A stretch of DNA of 64,000 bases from Streptococcus ilei (GTDB lineage: Bacteria > Bacillota > Bacilli > Lactobacillales > Streptococcaceae), in NCBI RefSeq assembly GCF_000479335.1, contig NC_022584.1, forward strand, positions 248,001 to 312,000. Reading direction: 5' to 3'. This document shows positions 37,832-46,123 of the stretch, piece after piece. Numbering within the stretch: position 1 is the first letter of the stretch; each line of letters begins with the position of its first letter. The translations under genes and the position numbers were made by a program. The notes beneath the pieces are model-generated. The model saw only the letters and a program-made list of their open reading frames with translations. It was not told the origin of the DNA and did not search any database.

Positions 37832-40243
37832 ATGAAAAAAATCATGTATCCATCTGCGGCCCTATTAACGGCTTTTGCTCTATTATCGGTCCAAACAGCA
37901 AAGGCAGACACAGCTCAAACACCGGATCAGGTCAATGAACCGGCAGCAACAGTAGAAGAGGTTGTGGCTTCTCCAACTCCAGAAACCTCCACTGAAAATC
38001 AGGGAGGGGAAACTGAGACACCGGCTGCGACTGACCGTGAAGCAGTCCCTGCTGCCTCGCCAACAGAAACAACAAGGGAGACAGCATCGCCTGAAGTGGA
38101 AAAACTGTTGGAAGACATGCCTCTCAAGCAAAAGGTTACTCAAATGATTATGCCAGACTTCCGTAAGTGGCAGGAGGCAGGCCAGGAGTCGCCACAAGAT
38201 CTCACGAAGGTCAATGCTGAAGTGGCAGAGGCGATTGATAAGTATGACTTTGGTGGCGTCATTTTATTTGCTGAGAATGTGAAAGAAACCAAACAAACAC
38301 TTGCACTGACACAAGATATGCAAAAGGCGGCCATTGAAAACAAGGCCAATAATGGGAAGATTCCGCTATTGTTAGCGATCGACCAAGAAGGGGGTATCGT
38401 CTATCGATTGGGTAGCGGTACAGCTCTCCCTGGAAATATGGCCATTGGAGCTACCAATGATCCCAAGTTAGCGACAGAAGCTGGTCAGATTATCGGTCGA
38501 GAACTTTCTGCCTTAGGTTTGAATGTTGATTTCGCACCTGTATTGGATACGAATAATAATCCACAAAACCCTGTCATTGGGCTTCGTTCCTTCTCCTCTG
38601 ATCCAAACCGTGTTGCTTACTTAGGAATTCCAATGATGAAGGGAATTCAGGACTACAATGTGGCCGTAGCTGCTAAGCATTTCCCAGGTCATGGAGATAC
38701 AGCGGTTGATTCGCATACAGGACTCCCCTTGGTGGATAAATCTCTTGCCGAACTTGAAAAATTAGAACTCCTTCCATTTAAGAAAGCCATGGATGCAGGT
38801 GTAGACCTCTTGATGACGGCTCATATCCAATACCCACAAATTGAAAAGGATCAGGTTGTGTCAAAGGAAACCGGTGAGAAAATCTATGTTCCAGCGACAC
38901 TTTCAGATGATATTTTAACAGGCTTGGTACGGAAGAAATACGGCTATAAGGGTGTGATTGTCTCCGATGCTATGGGAATGGACGCTATCGCTAAGAACTT
39001 CGGTGAGGTTGAAGCTGTGAAAATGGCGATCAAAGCAGGAGTTGACCTGGTCTTGATGCCAACAACCCTTCGCAGTAAAACTGATTTGACCAAAATTGAT
39101 ACCATTGTTGATGAAGTAGTTCGTGCAGTGCAAACGGGTGACATCTCAGAAGAACGTTTAAATGAGTCCGTTCGTCGGATCCTCACCCTCAAAGAAAAAC
39201 GTGGGGTCCTAAATTTTGATCCAAGTGCTCGGACGCCTGAAAAAGCAGAAGAAACAGTCGGATCCAATCTGAATCGTGATTTGGAACGCAAGATTGCGGC
39301 AGCAGCGGTGACGGTTGTCAAAAATGAAGACAATACCTTGCCATTTAAGGTCCAAAAAGGGGATCATGTCTTACTCTTAGGAGCTTTTGAAAATGAAGTC
39401 CCTGGACTAAATTTGGGCATGCGTCGCTTAATAGCGGATGGGGTGCTTCCAAAAGATACCTCCTTTGTGGCGAAGAACTTCACCAAAGCATCCACCCTTG
39501 ATAGTCTAAAAGAAGACCTAGAGAAAGCAACCCATATCGTGGTTATTTCAGAGATCGGTTATGAGGGGCAACTGGATAAAGATTTCTGGCGGACTAAGAT
39601 CCCAACAGAGATCATCCAATATGCCAATACCAAGCAGAAGAAGGCAGCTATCCTTTCGATCTCCAAACCTTATGATGTAGCCAACTATCCAGCGGCGAAA
39701 GCCATTTTAGCAGTCTATGGAAATAAGGGAATGGATCCAACGGAATCCCTCAGACCAGACAATGCCTTTGGTCCAAATATTCCTGCAGGAGTGGAAGTCA
39801 TCTTCAATGGCAAGGAACACGTAGGTACCTTACCAGTTGATATTCCAAAAATTGTAGATGGAAAACTGTCGGAAACAGAGTACGCCTACCGCATTGGTCA
39901 TGGTCTCTTTTATCCAGCACCTGCTCCATTACCGACACCAGAAGCCCAAGATCCAACTCCACCAGCTCTAGATCCAGCTCATCAAACAAAACCAGTAGAG
40001 GTTGGAAAGACGGGAACACAGGTCCTTGTTAGCAAGCAAGAAAAAACAAGCCCTCTTGATGGTCCACAAGTCACTCCGATTTCTGTGTCACATGACACGG
40101 ATCAGGCTCCTGCCACCATTTCAGCAAGCCCTGCATCATCGGTATTGCCAAAGACGGGTCAAACAGAAAAACTTCTATCCCTCATGGGTGTCAGCCTTTT
40201 AACCTTCCTTGGATCTTTTGTCTATCCGAGAAAGAAAAATTAA
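37832..40243 (+). CDS. Cell-wall-anchored GH3 family glycosidase, NagZ-like (beta-N-acetylhexosaminidase)
   Basis: 803 residues. Signal peptide to about AKADT (residue 27). A Thr/Pro/Glu-rich spacer follows. The GH3 catalytic domain runs from about residue 100, with the NagZ signature KHFPGHGDTAVDSHTGLP (His-Asp general acid pair) and nucleophile Asp in VIVSDAMGMD. A C-terminal (alpha/beta) sandwich domain and a Pro-rich stalk follow. The sorting signal LPKTG, a hydrophobic helix and RKKN end the protein. Sortase A should fix it to peptidoglycan. NagZ enzymes remove beta-GlcNAc; whether the substrate here is host glycan or peptidoglycan is open. SD AAAGGAGG at 37817 decides the start. Confidence 0.88.
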   Translation: MKKIMYPSAALLTAFALLSVQTAKADTAQTPDQVNEPAATVEEVVASPTPETSTENQGGETETPAATDREAVPAASPTETTRETASPEVEKLLEDMPLKQKVTQMIMPDFRKWQEAGQESPQDLTKVNAEVAEAIDKYDFGGVILFAENVKETKQTLALTQDMQKAAIENKANNGKIPLLLAIDQEGGIVYRLGSGTALPGNMAIGATNDPKLATEAGQIIGRELSALGLNVDFAPVLDTNNNPQNPVIGLRSFSSDPNRVAYLGIPMMKGIQDYNVAVAAKHFPGHGDTAVDSHTGLPLVDKSLAELEKLELLPFKKAMDAGVDLLMTAHIQYPQIEKDQVVSKETGEKIYVPATLSDDILTGLVRKKYGYKGVIVSDAMGMDAIAKNFGEVEAVKMAIKAGVDLVLMPTTLRSKTDLTKIDTIVDEVVRAVQTGDISEERLNESVRRILTLKEKRGVLNFDPSARTPEKAEETVGSNLNRDLERKIAAAAVTVVKNEDNTLPFKVQKGDHVLLLGAFENEVPGLNLGMRRLIADGVLPKDTSFVAKNFTKASTLDSLKEDLEKATHIVVISEIGYEGQLDKDFWRTKIPTEIIQYANTKQKKAAILSISKPYDVANYPAAKAILAVYGNKGMDPTESLRPDNAFGPNIPAGVEVIFNGKEHVGTLPVDIPKIVDGKLSETEYAYRIGHGLFYPAPAPLPTPEAQDPTPPALDPAHQTKPVEVGKTGTQVLVSKQEKTSPLDGPQVTPISVSHDTDQAPATISASPASSVLPKTGQTEKLLSLMGVSLLTFLGSFVYPRKKN

Positions 40244-40253
40244 GGGATTTAGT

Positions 40254-40289
40254 ATCTCAATTGGGTGATCTCCCAATTGAGATTTTTTA
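40254..40289 (+). terminator. Terminator after the GH3 gene
   Basis: ATCTCAATTGGG-tgatct-CCCAATTGAGAT with a run of T. Confidence 0.85.
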
Positions 40290-40396
40290 GTAAAAATTCA
40301 CTAAGATTAACTTGAAATAGGGAGAAATAAATAGGAATTGAAACAGGACAAAAACCTCTATTGTATGCTTTTTAAAGTCAAAATAAAAATTAAATA

Positions 40397-40465
40397 AAAT
40401 TTTACTAAAAATACTTGAATTTTTACTTCTATTCGTATATAATACAGGTATAAAAACGTTTACAA
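40397..40465 (+). promoter_or_regulatory. gal operon promoter with putative GalR sites and cre
   Basis: TTGAAT (40415-40420) and TATAAT (40438-40443) are 17 bases apart. TTTTACT occurs at 40400 and 40421, bracketing the -35; it matches the half-sites upstream of galR. A cre-like ATAAAAACGTTTACAA (40450-40465, one mismatch) lies just downstream of the -10. Galactose induction plus glucose repression is the natural reading. Confidence 0.65.
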
Positions 40466-40484
40466 AGAACTAAAGGAGTTTCTC

Positions 40485-41663
40485 ATGACTACATCAATCA
40501 CGTCTCAATCTCTACAAGAAAAGTTTCAGGCTGTCTTTGGCGAGAAGGCTGATCATACCTTCTTTTCACCAGGACGGATCAATCTGATCGGTGAACATAC
40601 GGACTATAATGGAGGACATGTCTTCCCGGCAGCCATTACGCTTGGTACTTACGGGGCTGCAAGAAAGCGCGAAGACAAGGTCTTGCGTTTCTTCTCAGGC
40701 AATTTTGAAGACAAGGGGATTATTGAAGTCCCACTGGAGAATCTTCATTTTGAAAAAGAGCACAACTGGACCAACTATCCAAAAGGCGTGCTTCATTTCT
40801 TACAAGAAGCTGGTCATGTCATTGATAGCGGAATGGATGTCTATGTTTACGGAAATATTCCAAATGGATCAGGCCTTTCCTCTTCAGCTTCCCTTGAGCT
40901 CTTAATTGGCGTCATCGCTGAGAAACTATTTGATCTTCAGTTAGATCGTCTCGATCTGGTCAAGATCGGGAAACAAACCGAAAATCACTTCATCGGAGTC
41001 AACTCTGGGATCATGGACCAATTTGCCATCGGTATGGGAGCAGATCAACGGGCTATTTATCTAGATACCAATAGCCTAGAATATGATCTGGTACCACTTG
41101 ATCTCAAAGACAATGTCGTGGTCATCATGAATACCAACAAACGCCGGGAATTAGCGGATTCAAAATATAATGAACGCCGTGCAGAATGTGAAACAGCCGT
41201 CTCTGAACTCCAAGAAAAATTAGATATCCAAACCTTAGGGGAATTAGATCTCTGGTCATTTGATGCTTACAGCTACCTGATCAAAGATGACAATCGCATC
41301 AAACGAGCTCGCCATGCAGTACTTGAAAACCAACGGACCCTCCAAGCTCGTAAGGCGCTTGAGGCAGGTGATTTGGAAGGCTTTGGCCGTCTTATGAATG
41401 CTTCTCACGTATCTTTGGAGCATGATTACGAAGTGACTGGTTTAGAATTGGATACCTTGGTGCATACAGCCTGGGAACAAGACGGCGTCTTAGGAGCTCG
41501 TATGACCGGAGCAGGCTTTGGTGGTTGCGCCATCGCCCTCGTCAACAAAGACAAGGTTGAAGCTTTTGAAGAAGCTGTCGGCAAACGTTATGAGGAAGTC
41601 GTTGGCTATGCGCCAAGCTTCTATATTGCAGAGGTTGCGGCAGGAACACGGGTGCTCGATTAA
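40485..41663 (+). CDS. galK: Galactokinase
   Basis: First Leloir step: galactose to galactose 1-phosphate. GHMP kinase fold, 392 residues. Galactokinase signature [18 protein letters not shown]-binding [13 protein letters not shown] and C-terminal [13 protein letters not shown]. It handles galactose released by Aga. SD AAAGGAG; 12 bases separate it from galT. Confidence 0.96.
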   Translation: MTTSITSQSLQEKFQAVFGEKADHTFFSPGRINLIGEHTDYNGGHVFPAAITLGTYGAARKREDKVLRFFSGNFEDKGIIEVPLENLHFEKEHNWTNYPKGVLHFLQEAGHVIDSGMDVYVYGNIPNGSGLSSSASLELLIGVIAEKLFDLQLDRLDLVKIGKQTENHFIGVNSGIMDQFAIGMGADQRAIYLDTNSLEYDLVPLDLKDNVVVIMNTNKRRELADSKYNERRAECETAVSELQEKLDIQTLGELDLWSFDAYSYLIKDDNRIKRARHAVLENQRTLQARKALEAGDLEGFGRLMNASHVSLEHDYEVTGLELDTLVHTAWEQDGVLGARMTGAGFGGCAIALVNKDKVEAFEEAVGKRYEEVVGYAPSFYIAEVAAGTRVLD

Positions 41664-41675
41664 AAAGGAGATAGG

Positions 41676-43148
41676 ATGACAGAACAGGTATTAGATGCAT
41701 TTGTCACAGCTGTTATTGCGGTAAGTGACTACCAAGAGATGGATCGGATCTATCTAAAAAATCGTGTCATGAGTCGCATCGGAGAAGAAGGGCTAGACGC
41801 ACCAGTTCATAACTCAGATGTGATCGCACTCAAAGAGCAGCTGGTGGAGATCGCTGTTGCCAATAGCAAGATCCAAGATAGCATGGCCGCAAAGGACAGC
41901 TTGGGTGCGGAGTTGATGGATTGGATCACCCCCAGTCCTAGTCAGGTCAACCATCATTTCTGGGAGACTTACCGTCATTCCAAGGAGGACGCGATTGCTG
42001 ATTTCTATGCCCTTTCGAAGCGCAACGACTACATCAAAGTAAAGGCCATTGCGCAAAATATCGCCTTTGAGGCAGAAACTCCCTACGGTTCTCTTGAAAT
42101 CACCATCAATCTGTCAAAACCTGAAAAAGATCCTAAAGACATTGCAGCGGCTAAACTTGCGAAAGCCAGTCATTATCCAGCCTGCCAATTGTGTTTTGAA
42201 AATGAAGGTTATCAAGGTCGCCTAGATCATCCTGCCCGTGCCAATCATCGGATCATTCGTTTTGATATGGACGGTCATGACTGGGGCTTCCAGTATTCCC
42301 CTTATGCCTACTTCAATGAACACTGCATTTTCCTCGATAGCCAACACGTTCCTATGGCCATTAGCCGCAAAACCTTTGAGCGACTTTTGACCATTGTAGA
42401 GACTTTTCCAGGCTATTTTGCAGGGTCCAATGCAGATCTACCCATTGTAGGGGGATCCATCCTGACTCATGACCATTACCAAGGGGGACGACATACCTTC
42501 CCTATGGAGCTGGCTTCTGTTGAGGCTAGCTTTAGCATTGAGGGCTTTGAGGCTGTATCGGTAGGGATTGTCAACTGGCCCATGTCCGTGCTTCGTTTGC
42601 AATCAGATGATAAGGCGCAATTGATTGACCTGGCGGACCATATCCTAAAGACCTGGAGAGGTTACTCGGATCCAGCCGTTCAAGTCTTAGCCACATCCGA
42701 CGGTCAACCCCATCATACCATTACCCCCATTGCACGAATCCGTGATGGGCATTATGAACTGGACTTGGTGCTCCGTGACAACCAAACCTCACCAGAGCAT
42801 CCAGATGGCATTTACCACCCACATGCGGATGTGCAACACATCAAAAAAGAAAATATCGGTCTGATCGAAGTCATGGGCTTGGCTATCTTGCCTCCTCGGC
42901 TTAAGAAAGAGCTCAAGCAGGTCCAAGACTATCTGCTTGAACAAGAGAGCACTGTAGTCAATTACCACCAGGACTGGGCAGCTGACTTGAAAGCCACTCA
43001 CCCACCCATTACAGAAGAAGCAGAGGCTGAGGCCATTGTCCGTGAATCGGTCGGCCAAATCTTTGCGCGGGTGCTAGAAGATGCGGGTGTCTACAAGCGG
43101 ACAGCAGAAGGGCAAGCAGCCTTTAGACGCTTTGTCGCGACACTTTAA
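41676..43148 (+). CDS. galT: UDP-glucose--hexose-1-phosphate uridylyltransferase (GalT class II)
   Basis: Second Leloir step. 490 residues, the long Firmicutes-type GalT rather than the E. coli type. Recognisable parts are [24 protein letters not shown] and [11 protein letters not shown], where the histidines should include the catalytic one. SD AAAGGAG. Cotranscribed with galK. Confidence 0.94.
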   Translation: MTEQVLDAFVTAVIAVSDYQEMDRIYLKNRVMSRIGEEGLDAPVHNSDVIALKEQLVEIAVANSKIQDSMAAKDSLGAELMDWITPSPSQVNHHFWETYRHSKEDAIADFYALSKRNDYIKVKAIAQNIAFEAETPYGSLEITINLSKPEKDPKDIAAAKLAKASHYPACQLCFENEGYQGRLDHPARANHRIIRFDMDGHDWGFQYSPYAYFNEHCIFLDSQHVPMAISRKTFERLLTIVETFPGYFAGSNADLPIVGGSILTHDHYQGGRHTFPMELASVEASFSIEGFEAVSVGIVNWPMSVLRLQSDDKAQLIDLADHILKTWRGYSDPAVQVLATSDGQPHHTITPIARIRDGHYELDLVLRDNQTSPEHPDGIYHPHADVQHIKKENIGLIEVMGLAILPPRLKKELKQVQDYLLEQESTVVNYHQDWAADLKATHPPITEEAEAEAIVRESVGQIFARVLEDAGVYKRTAEGQAAFRRFVATL

Positions 43149-43170
43149 GTATGGAGAAGACGGGGAAATT

Positions 43171-43179
43171 TGGTACAAT
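43171..43179 (+). promoter_or_regulatory. Possible internal promoter of galE
   Basis: TGGTACAAT, an extended -10 in the galT-galE gap, 33 bases before the galE ATG. It could give GalE expression without galactose, as UDP-galactose is needed for cell-surface glycans. Confidence 0.45.
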
Positions 43180-43212
43180 AAGATAGAAGACAAAGAAGCG
43201 AAAGGAAAACAA

Positions 43213-44211
43213 ATGGCAATACTCGTACTCGGAGGAGCTGGCTATATCGGTTCCCACATGGTAGACCGCTTGGTCAATGAAGGACAGGAAAAAGTCGTGG
43301 TGGTGGATAGCCTGGTCACAGGCCACCGCGCAGCGGTGCATCCAGATGCCGTCTTTTACCAAGGAGACCTGGCGGATCAAGACTTCATGCGCACTGTTTT
43401 TAAGGAACATGCAGATATTGACGCCGTCATCCACTTTGCGGCCTATTCCCTAGTCGCTGAATCCATGGCAGATCCATTGAAATATTTTGACAACAATACG
43501 GCGGGCATGGTCAAACTCTTGGAAGTCATGCAGGAATGTGGGGTTCACTACATCGTCTTTTCTTCAACCGCAGCCACCTACGGCATTCCAGAAGAAATTC
43601 CGATCCTTGAAACCACTCCGCAAAAACCGATTAATCCCTATGGCGAAAGCAAGCTCATGATGGAAACCATTATGCGCTGGGCCGATCAAGCCTATGGTAT
43701 CAAGTATGTCCCCCTTCGTTACTTTAATGTGGCTGGTGCCAAACCAGATGGATCCATTGGCGAAGACCATGGACCAGAGACCCATCTCCTGCCAATCGTC
43801 TTACAAGTGGCCCAAGGCAAACGTGAAAAGATCGCCATTTTTGGAGATGACTACAATACACCAGATGGCACCAATGTTCGGGACTACGTCCATCCATTTG
43901 ATTTAGCTGATGCCCATCTACTAGCTGTGGAGTATCTGCGTAATGGCAATCCATCTACCGCCTTTAATCTGGGCTCATCGACAGGATTTTCTAATCTTCA
44001 AATCGTTGAAGTAGCCCGCAAGGTGACGGGACATCCGATTCCACTTGAGATTGCAGACCGCAGACCAGGAGATCCAGATACCCTGATCGCATCTTCTGAG
44101 AAGGCGCGTGCGATCCTCGGATGGCAACCAAAATTTGACAATATCGAAACCATCATCCAAACAGCCTGGGCATGGCATTCCAGCCACCCAGATGGTTACA
44201 ATGATCGATAA
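43213..44211 (+). CDS. galE: UDP-glucose 4-epimerase
   Basis: Interconverts UDP-galactose and UDP-glucose. 332 residues, extended SDR fold: NAD site GGAGYIGSH at the N-terminus, catalytic Ser/Thr in FSSTAATYG and Tyr-Lys in [11 protein letters not shown]. The ATG at 43213 ([13 protein letters not shown]) has AAAGGAAAAC upstream. The frame is open back to 43081 but overlaps galT. Confidence 0.94.
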   Translation: MAILVLGGAGYIGSHMVDRLVNEGQEKVVVVDSLVTGHRAAVHPDAVFYQGDLADQDFMRTVFKEHADIDAVIHFAAYSLVAESMADPLKYFDNNTAGMVKLLEVMQECGVHYIVFSSTAATYGIPEEIPILETTPQKPINPYGESKLMMETIMRWADQAYGIKYVPLRYFNVAGAKPDGSIGEDHGPETHLLPIVLQVAQGKREKIAIFGDDYNTPDGTNVRDYVHPFDLADAHLLAVEYLRNGNPSTAFNLGSSTGFSNLQIVEVARKVTGHPIPLEIADRRPGDPDTLIASSEKARAILGWQPKFDNIETIIQTAWAWHSSHPDGYNDR

Positions 44212-44277
44212 GGAGGGGACTGCGAATATCATTTTTGAGGGTTTTCTTATAACATCTATATCTAGAGTTGTTCTTGC

Positions 44278-44312
44278 CAAATGACTTGTTTCAGACGTCA
44301 GTCATTTCCTTA
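44278..44312 (+). terminator. Weak terminator after galE
   Basis: AAATGACT and AGTCATTT form a stem over a 13-base loop, followed by CCTTAAAC; there is no real T-tract. Confidence 0.35.
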
Positions 44313-44340
44313 AACATCATAAAATAGTGAGGGATTCAAA

Positions 44341-44952
44341 ATGAATAAAACTGTAAAAACAGTAGCCATCTTATTGTCAGCTGGTCTTCTCTTAGTTGCT
44401 TGTGCGCCAAAAGAGAACCCAAAATCTACCGCTCAAACGTCCACTAAAGCGACGACGAAAGCGACAACTGAATCATCAACTAAAGCAAAGACCAAAGATT
44501 CATCAACTAAAACAAAGACCAAAGATTCATCAACTGATGAGGTTAAAGAAGAGGACTCAAGAGCAGGTGCTCAAAAAACAGTCCTTGAAACGAGTGATGA
44601 AGCAGGTAAGTCAACCGTAACCTTGTATTACAAGGGAGATACTTTATTAGTACAAGAAAAGGTTGATGATTATAATATTTCAAAAATGGATGGAGATAAT
44701 CCTCTTGAAGAAATGAAAGAAGCCGTTGCCATAAGCCAAGAAAAATTCAAAGATCTGATGGGGCATGGATTTGAACTAACTTCCGAATACAAAGACGGTA
44801 TCTTCTATATCTACAATACAATTGATTACACGAAAATCGATTTGCAAAAGCTAAAAGAAATCGTTCCAGGCTTTAATCCTCTAAATGACAGTACAGTTAG
44901 TTATTCTGTGACGAAAGAAAGTCTCATTAACAGTGGTATGGTCGAAAAATAA
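44341..44952 (+). CDS. YehR-like (DUF1307-type) lipoprotein
   Basis: 203 residues. Lipoprotein signal with LLVACAPKE, Cys at about residue 21. A Thr/Lys/Ser-rich spacer contains a duplicated TKTKDSST-type unit (also visible at DNA level, 44487-44535). The globular part has YKGDTLLVQEKV and DYTKIDLQKLKEIVPGFN, as in YehR-like lipoproteins. The function of that family is unknown. It has its own region upstream (TAAAAT at about 44321) and is not part of gal metabolism by sequence. Confidence 0.7.
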   Translation: MNKTVKTVAILLSAGLLLVACAPKENPKSTAQTSTKATTKATTESSTKAKTKDSSTKTKTKDSSTDEVKEEDSRAGAQKTVLETSDEAGKSTVTLYYKGDTLLVQEKVDDYNISKMDGDNPLEEMKEAVAISQEKFKDLMGHGFELTSEYKDGIFYIYNTIDYTKIDLQKLKEIVPGFNPLNDSTVSYSVTKESLINSGMVEK

Positions 44953-44977
44953 TGTTTTAATATTCTAAGCGGTTCTG

Positions 44978-45021
44978 CACCCCAAAAAGTTAGACAGAAA
45001 AACTAACTTTTGGGGTGTTTT
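44978..45021 (+). terminator. Hairpin after the lipoprotein gene
   Basis: CACCCCAAAAAGTTAG pairs with CTAACTTTTGGGGTG (one bulge) and is followed by TTTTG. It acts as a terminator. The ends also resemble terminal repeats of some IS elements (GCACCCC...), so a mobile origin is possible. Confidence 0.6.
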
Positions 45022-45079
45022 GTTATGAAGGTCTCTTTGTTTGTTAGAGCAGGAGGATATCGGAGAAATTTAATGGAAC

Positions 45080-45418
45080 TGGGGGGAAAGACTTGGTCAA
45101 CCCAATTACCAAAAGGGGATCGCAGGAGGAGATGTGGGGGCTGACCATCTCTATACACTTAGGGATGATGGACCAAGTGAGAAAATGAATGCCGAGTATA
45201 CGGATACAGGTCTCGGTAATGCCCAGTACCGAATTGTAGAGCGTTATAGCAATTGGGATAAATACCCGGATGTTCATAGTTACTTCTTTGCGATAACCAA
45301 TACAGGAGAAACGATTGTCTTTCATTCACCGACGACTAATGGTGGAGTCATGTACTTAAAACCAACAGAAAATACAGAAATTCAAACGGAGTTTAAACGT
45401 TTGGTGGAAGAAGAATAG
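45080..45418 (+). pseudogene. Remnant of a DUF4767-like secreted protein
   Basis: The frame from 45080 to 45418 encodes about 112 residues without a normal start. It begins after an in-frame stop at 45071. The visible end HSYFFAITNTGETIVF...YLKPTENTEIQTEF resembles the C-terminal strands of DUF4767 lipoproteins (from memory), and the start WNWGERLGQPNYQ resembles their first helix. The first half of the protein, with its signal, is missing. GTG at 45134 could start a shorter piece but its SD region belongs to the same frame. Confidence 0.5.
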
Positions 45419-45430
45419 TCAATCATAATA

Positions 45431-45569
45431 GAGAGAGTGGGACAGAAATCGGTCATTCGTTAGAATTCGATTTCGTCGTCCCACCTCCGCACAGTTGAGT
45501 AGGGCTGTAAAAGCTGATGAAATCAGCGTAGTAGAGCCCACTCAACCACTGCGTCTTGCTCGACAATCC
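45431..45569 (+). repeat. Family 2 nested-hairpin repeat, copy 1
   Basis: Begins AGAGAGTGGGACAG and ends CTCGACAATCC. Two structured halves: GTGGGACAGAAATCG...CGATTTC..GTCCCAC, and GTTGAGT-GGGCT...AGCCC-ACTCAAC enclosing GCTGAT-gaa-ATCAGC. Unlike the other three copies it lacks the terminator hairpin at its end and joins directly to a family 1 fragment. Confidence 0.85.
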
Positions 45570-45945
45570 GCTGTGAGAAAAGTGTTTGAAACATGATTGT
45601 TTCAAACACTCGGGAGTTTTAAGACTATAAATTAAAAAGCGAAGTGGCTTAAAACTAATTGAACACGGGCTGCGGACCGTGTCAAAAGCGCAAAATACAT
45701 TAGTACTAAATCCAAGACACAGTAGCTGATTGAATTCTTCTCTCACCTTTTAGCTCGGAAGAATCCTAATTAGCCTTGTGGGGGCAGGACAACGAAGCAA
45801 TCCTATACAACAGTGCTTCTGTCCAGCTCCCTATTTTGACTTTATCCGCAGACGCCCTTTGTATCTTGATTTAGTCATGGAACTTCCTGGATTGCTGAAA
45901 TCATCCACTGGATAATTTCACCTAACGTCCGTCCTCAAGGTCGTC
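45567..45945 (-). repeat. Family 1 repeat (copy D, minus strand) split by a family 3 element
   Basis: CCGCTGTGAGAAAAG with AGTGTTTGAAAC/GTTTCAAACACT and GTTTTAAG/CTTAAAAC (45567-45656) is the reverse complement of the family 1 right half. TAGTCATGGAACTTC ... ACGTCCGTCCTCA (about 45871-45936) is its left half. The 215 bases between begin AATTGAACACGGG and end CCCTTTGTATC, the reversed ends of the family 3 element at 36 kb. No gene is seen in 45419-46123 beyond these pieces. Confidence 0.65.
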
Positions 45946-46009
45946 AAGAATCTCTTGATCAATTGGGGAAGTTGATCTTATAAAATTTTAGGAAAGGCTT
46001 TGTCAAGTG

Positions 46010-46058
46010 TTGACAGGCCTTTTTTTGAGTGCTATAGTAAAATCGTAAACGCTTACAC
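46010..46058 (+). promoter_or_regulatory. Promoter and cre of the GH31-dexB genes
   Basis: TTGACA (46010-46015) and TATAGT (46033-46038) are 17 bases apart. A cre-like CGTAAACGCTTACA (46044-46057, one mismatch to TGWAANCGNTNWCA) follows the -10, in roadblock position. Confidence 0.7.
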
Positions 46059-46123
46059 AGTAGAACGAAGTAGATGAAAAGAGGGGCAAGTTAGATGCCT
46101 TATAAAAAGAGGAGAAAAAACAA

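Noticed and set aside
44978-45021. A full insertion sequence starting with the CACCCCAAAAAGTTAG end
   Set aside because: The two inverted arms are only nine bases apart and no transposase frame follows; it works as a terminator and at most is an IS remnant.
45989-46027. Terminator hairpin around TTGTCAAGTGTTGACA before the GH31 gene
   Set aside because: The hairpin is imperfect, and its TTGACA is better explained as the -35 of a promoter with a 17-base spacer; both roles may coexist but termination is not needed there.
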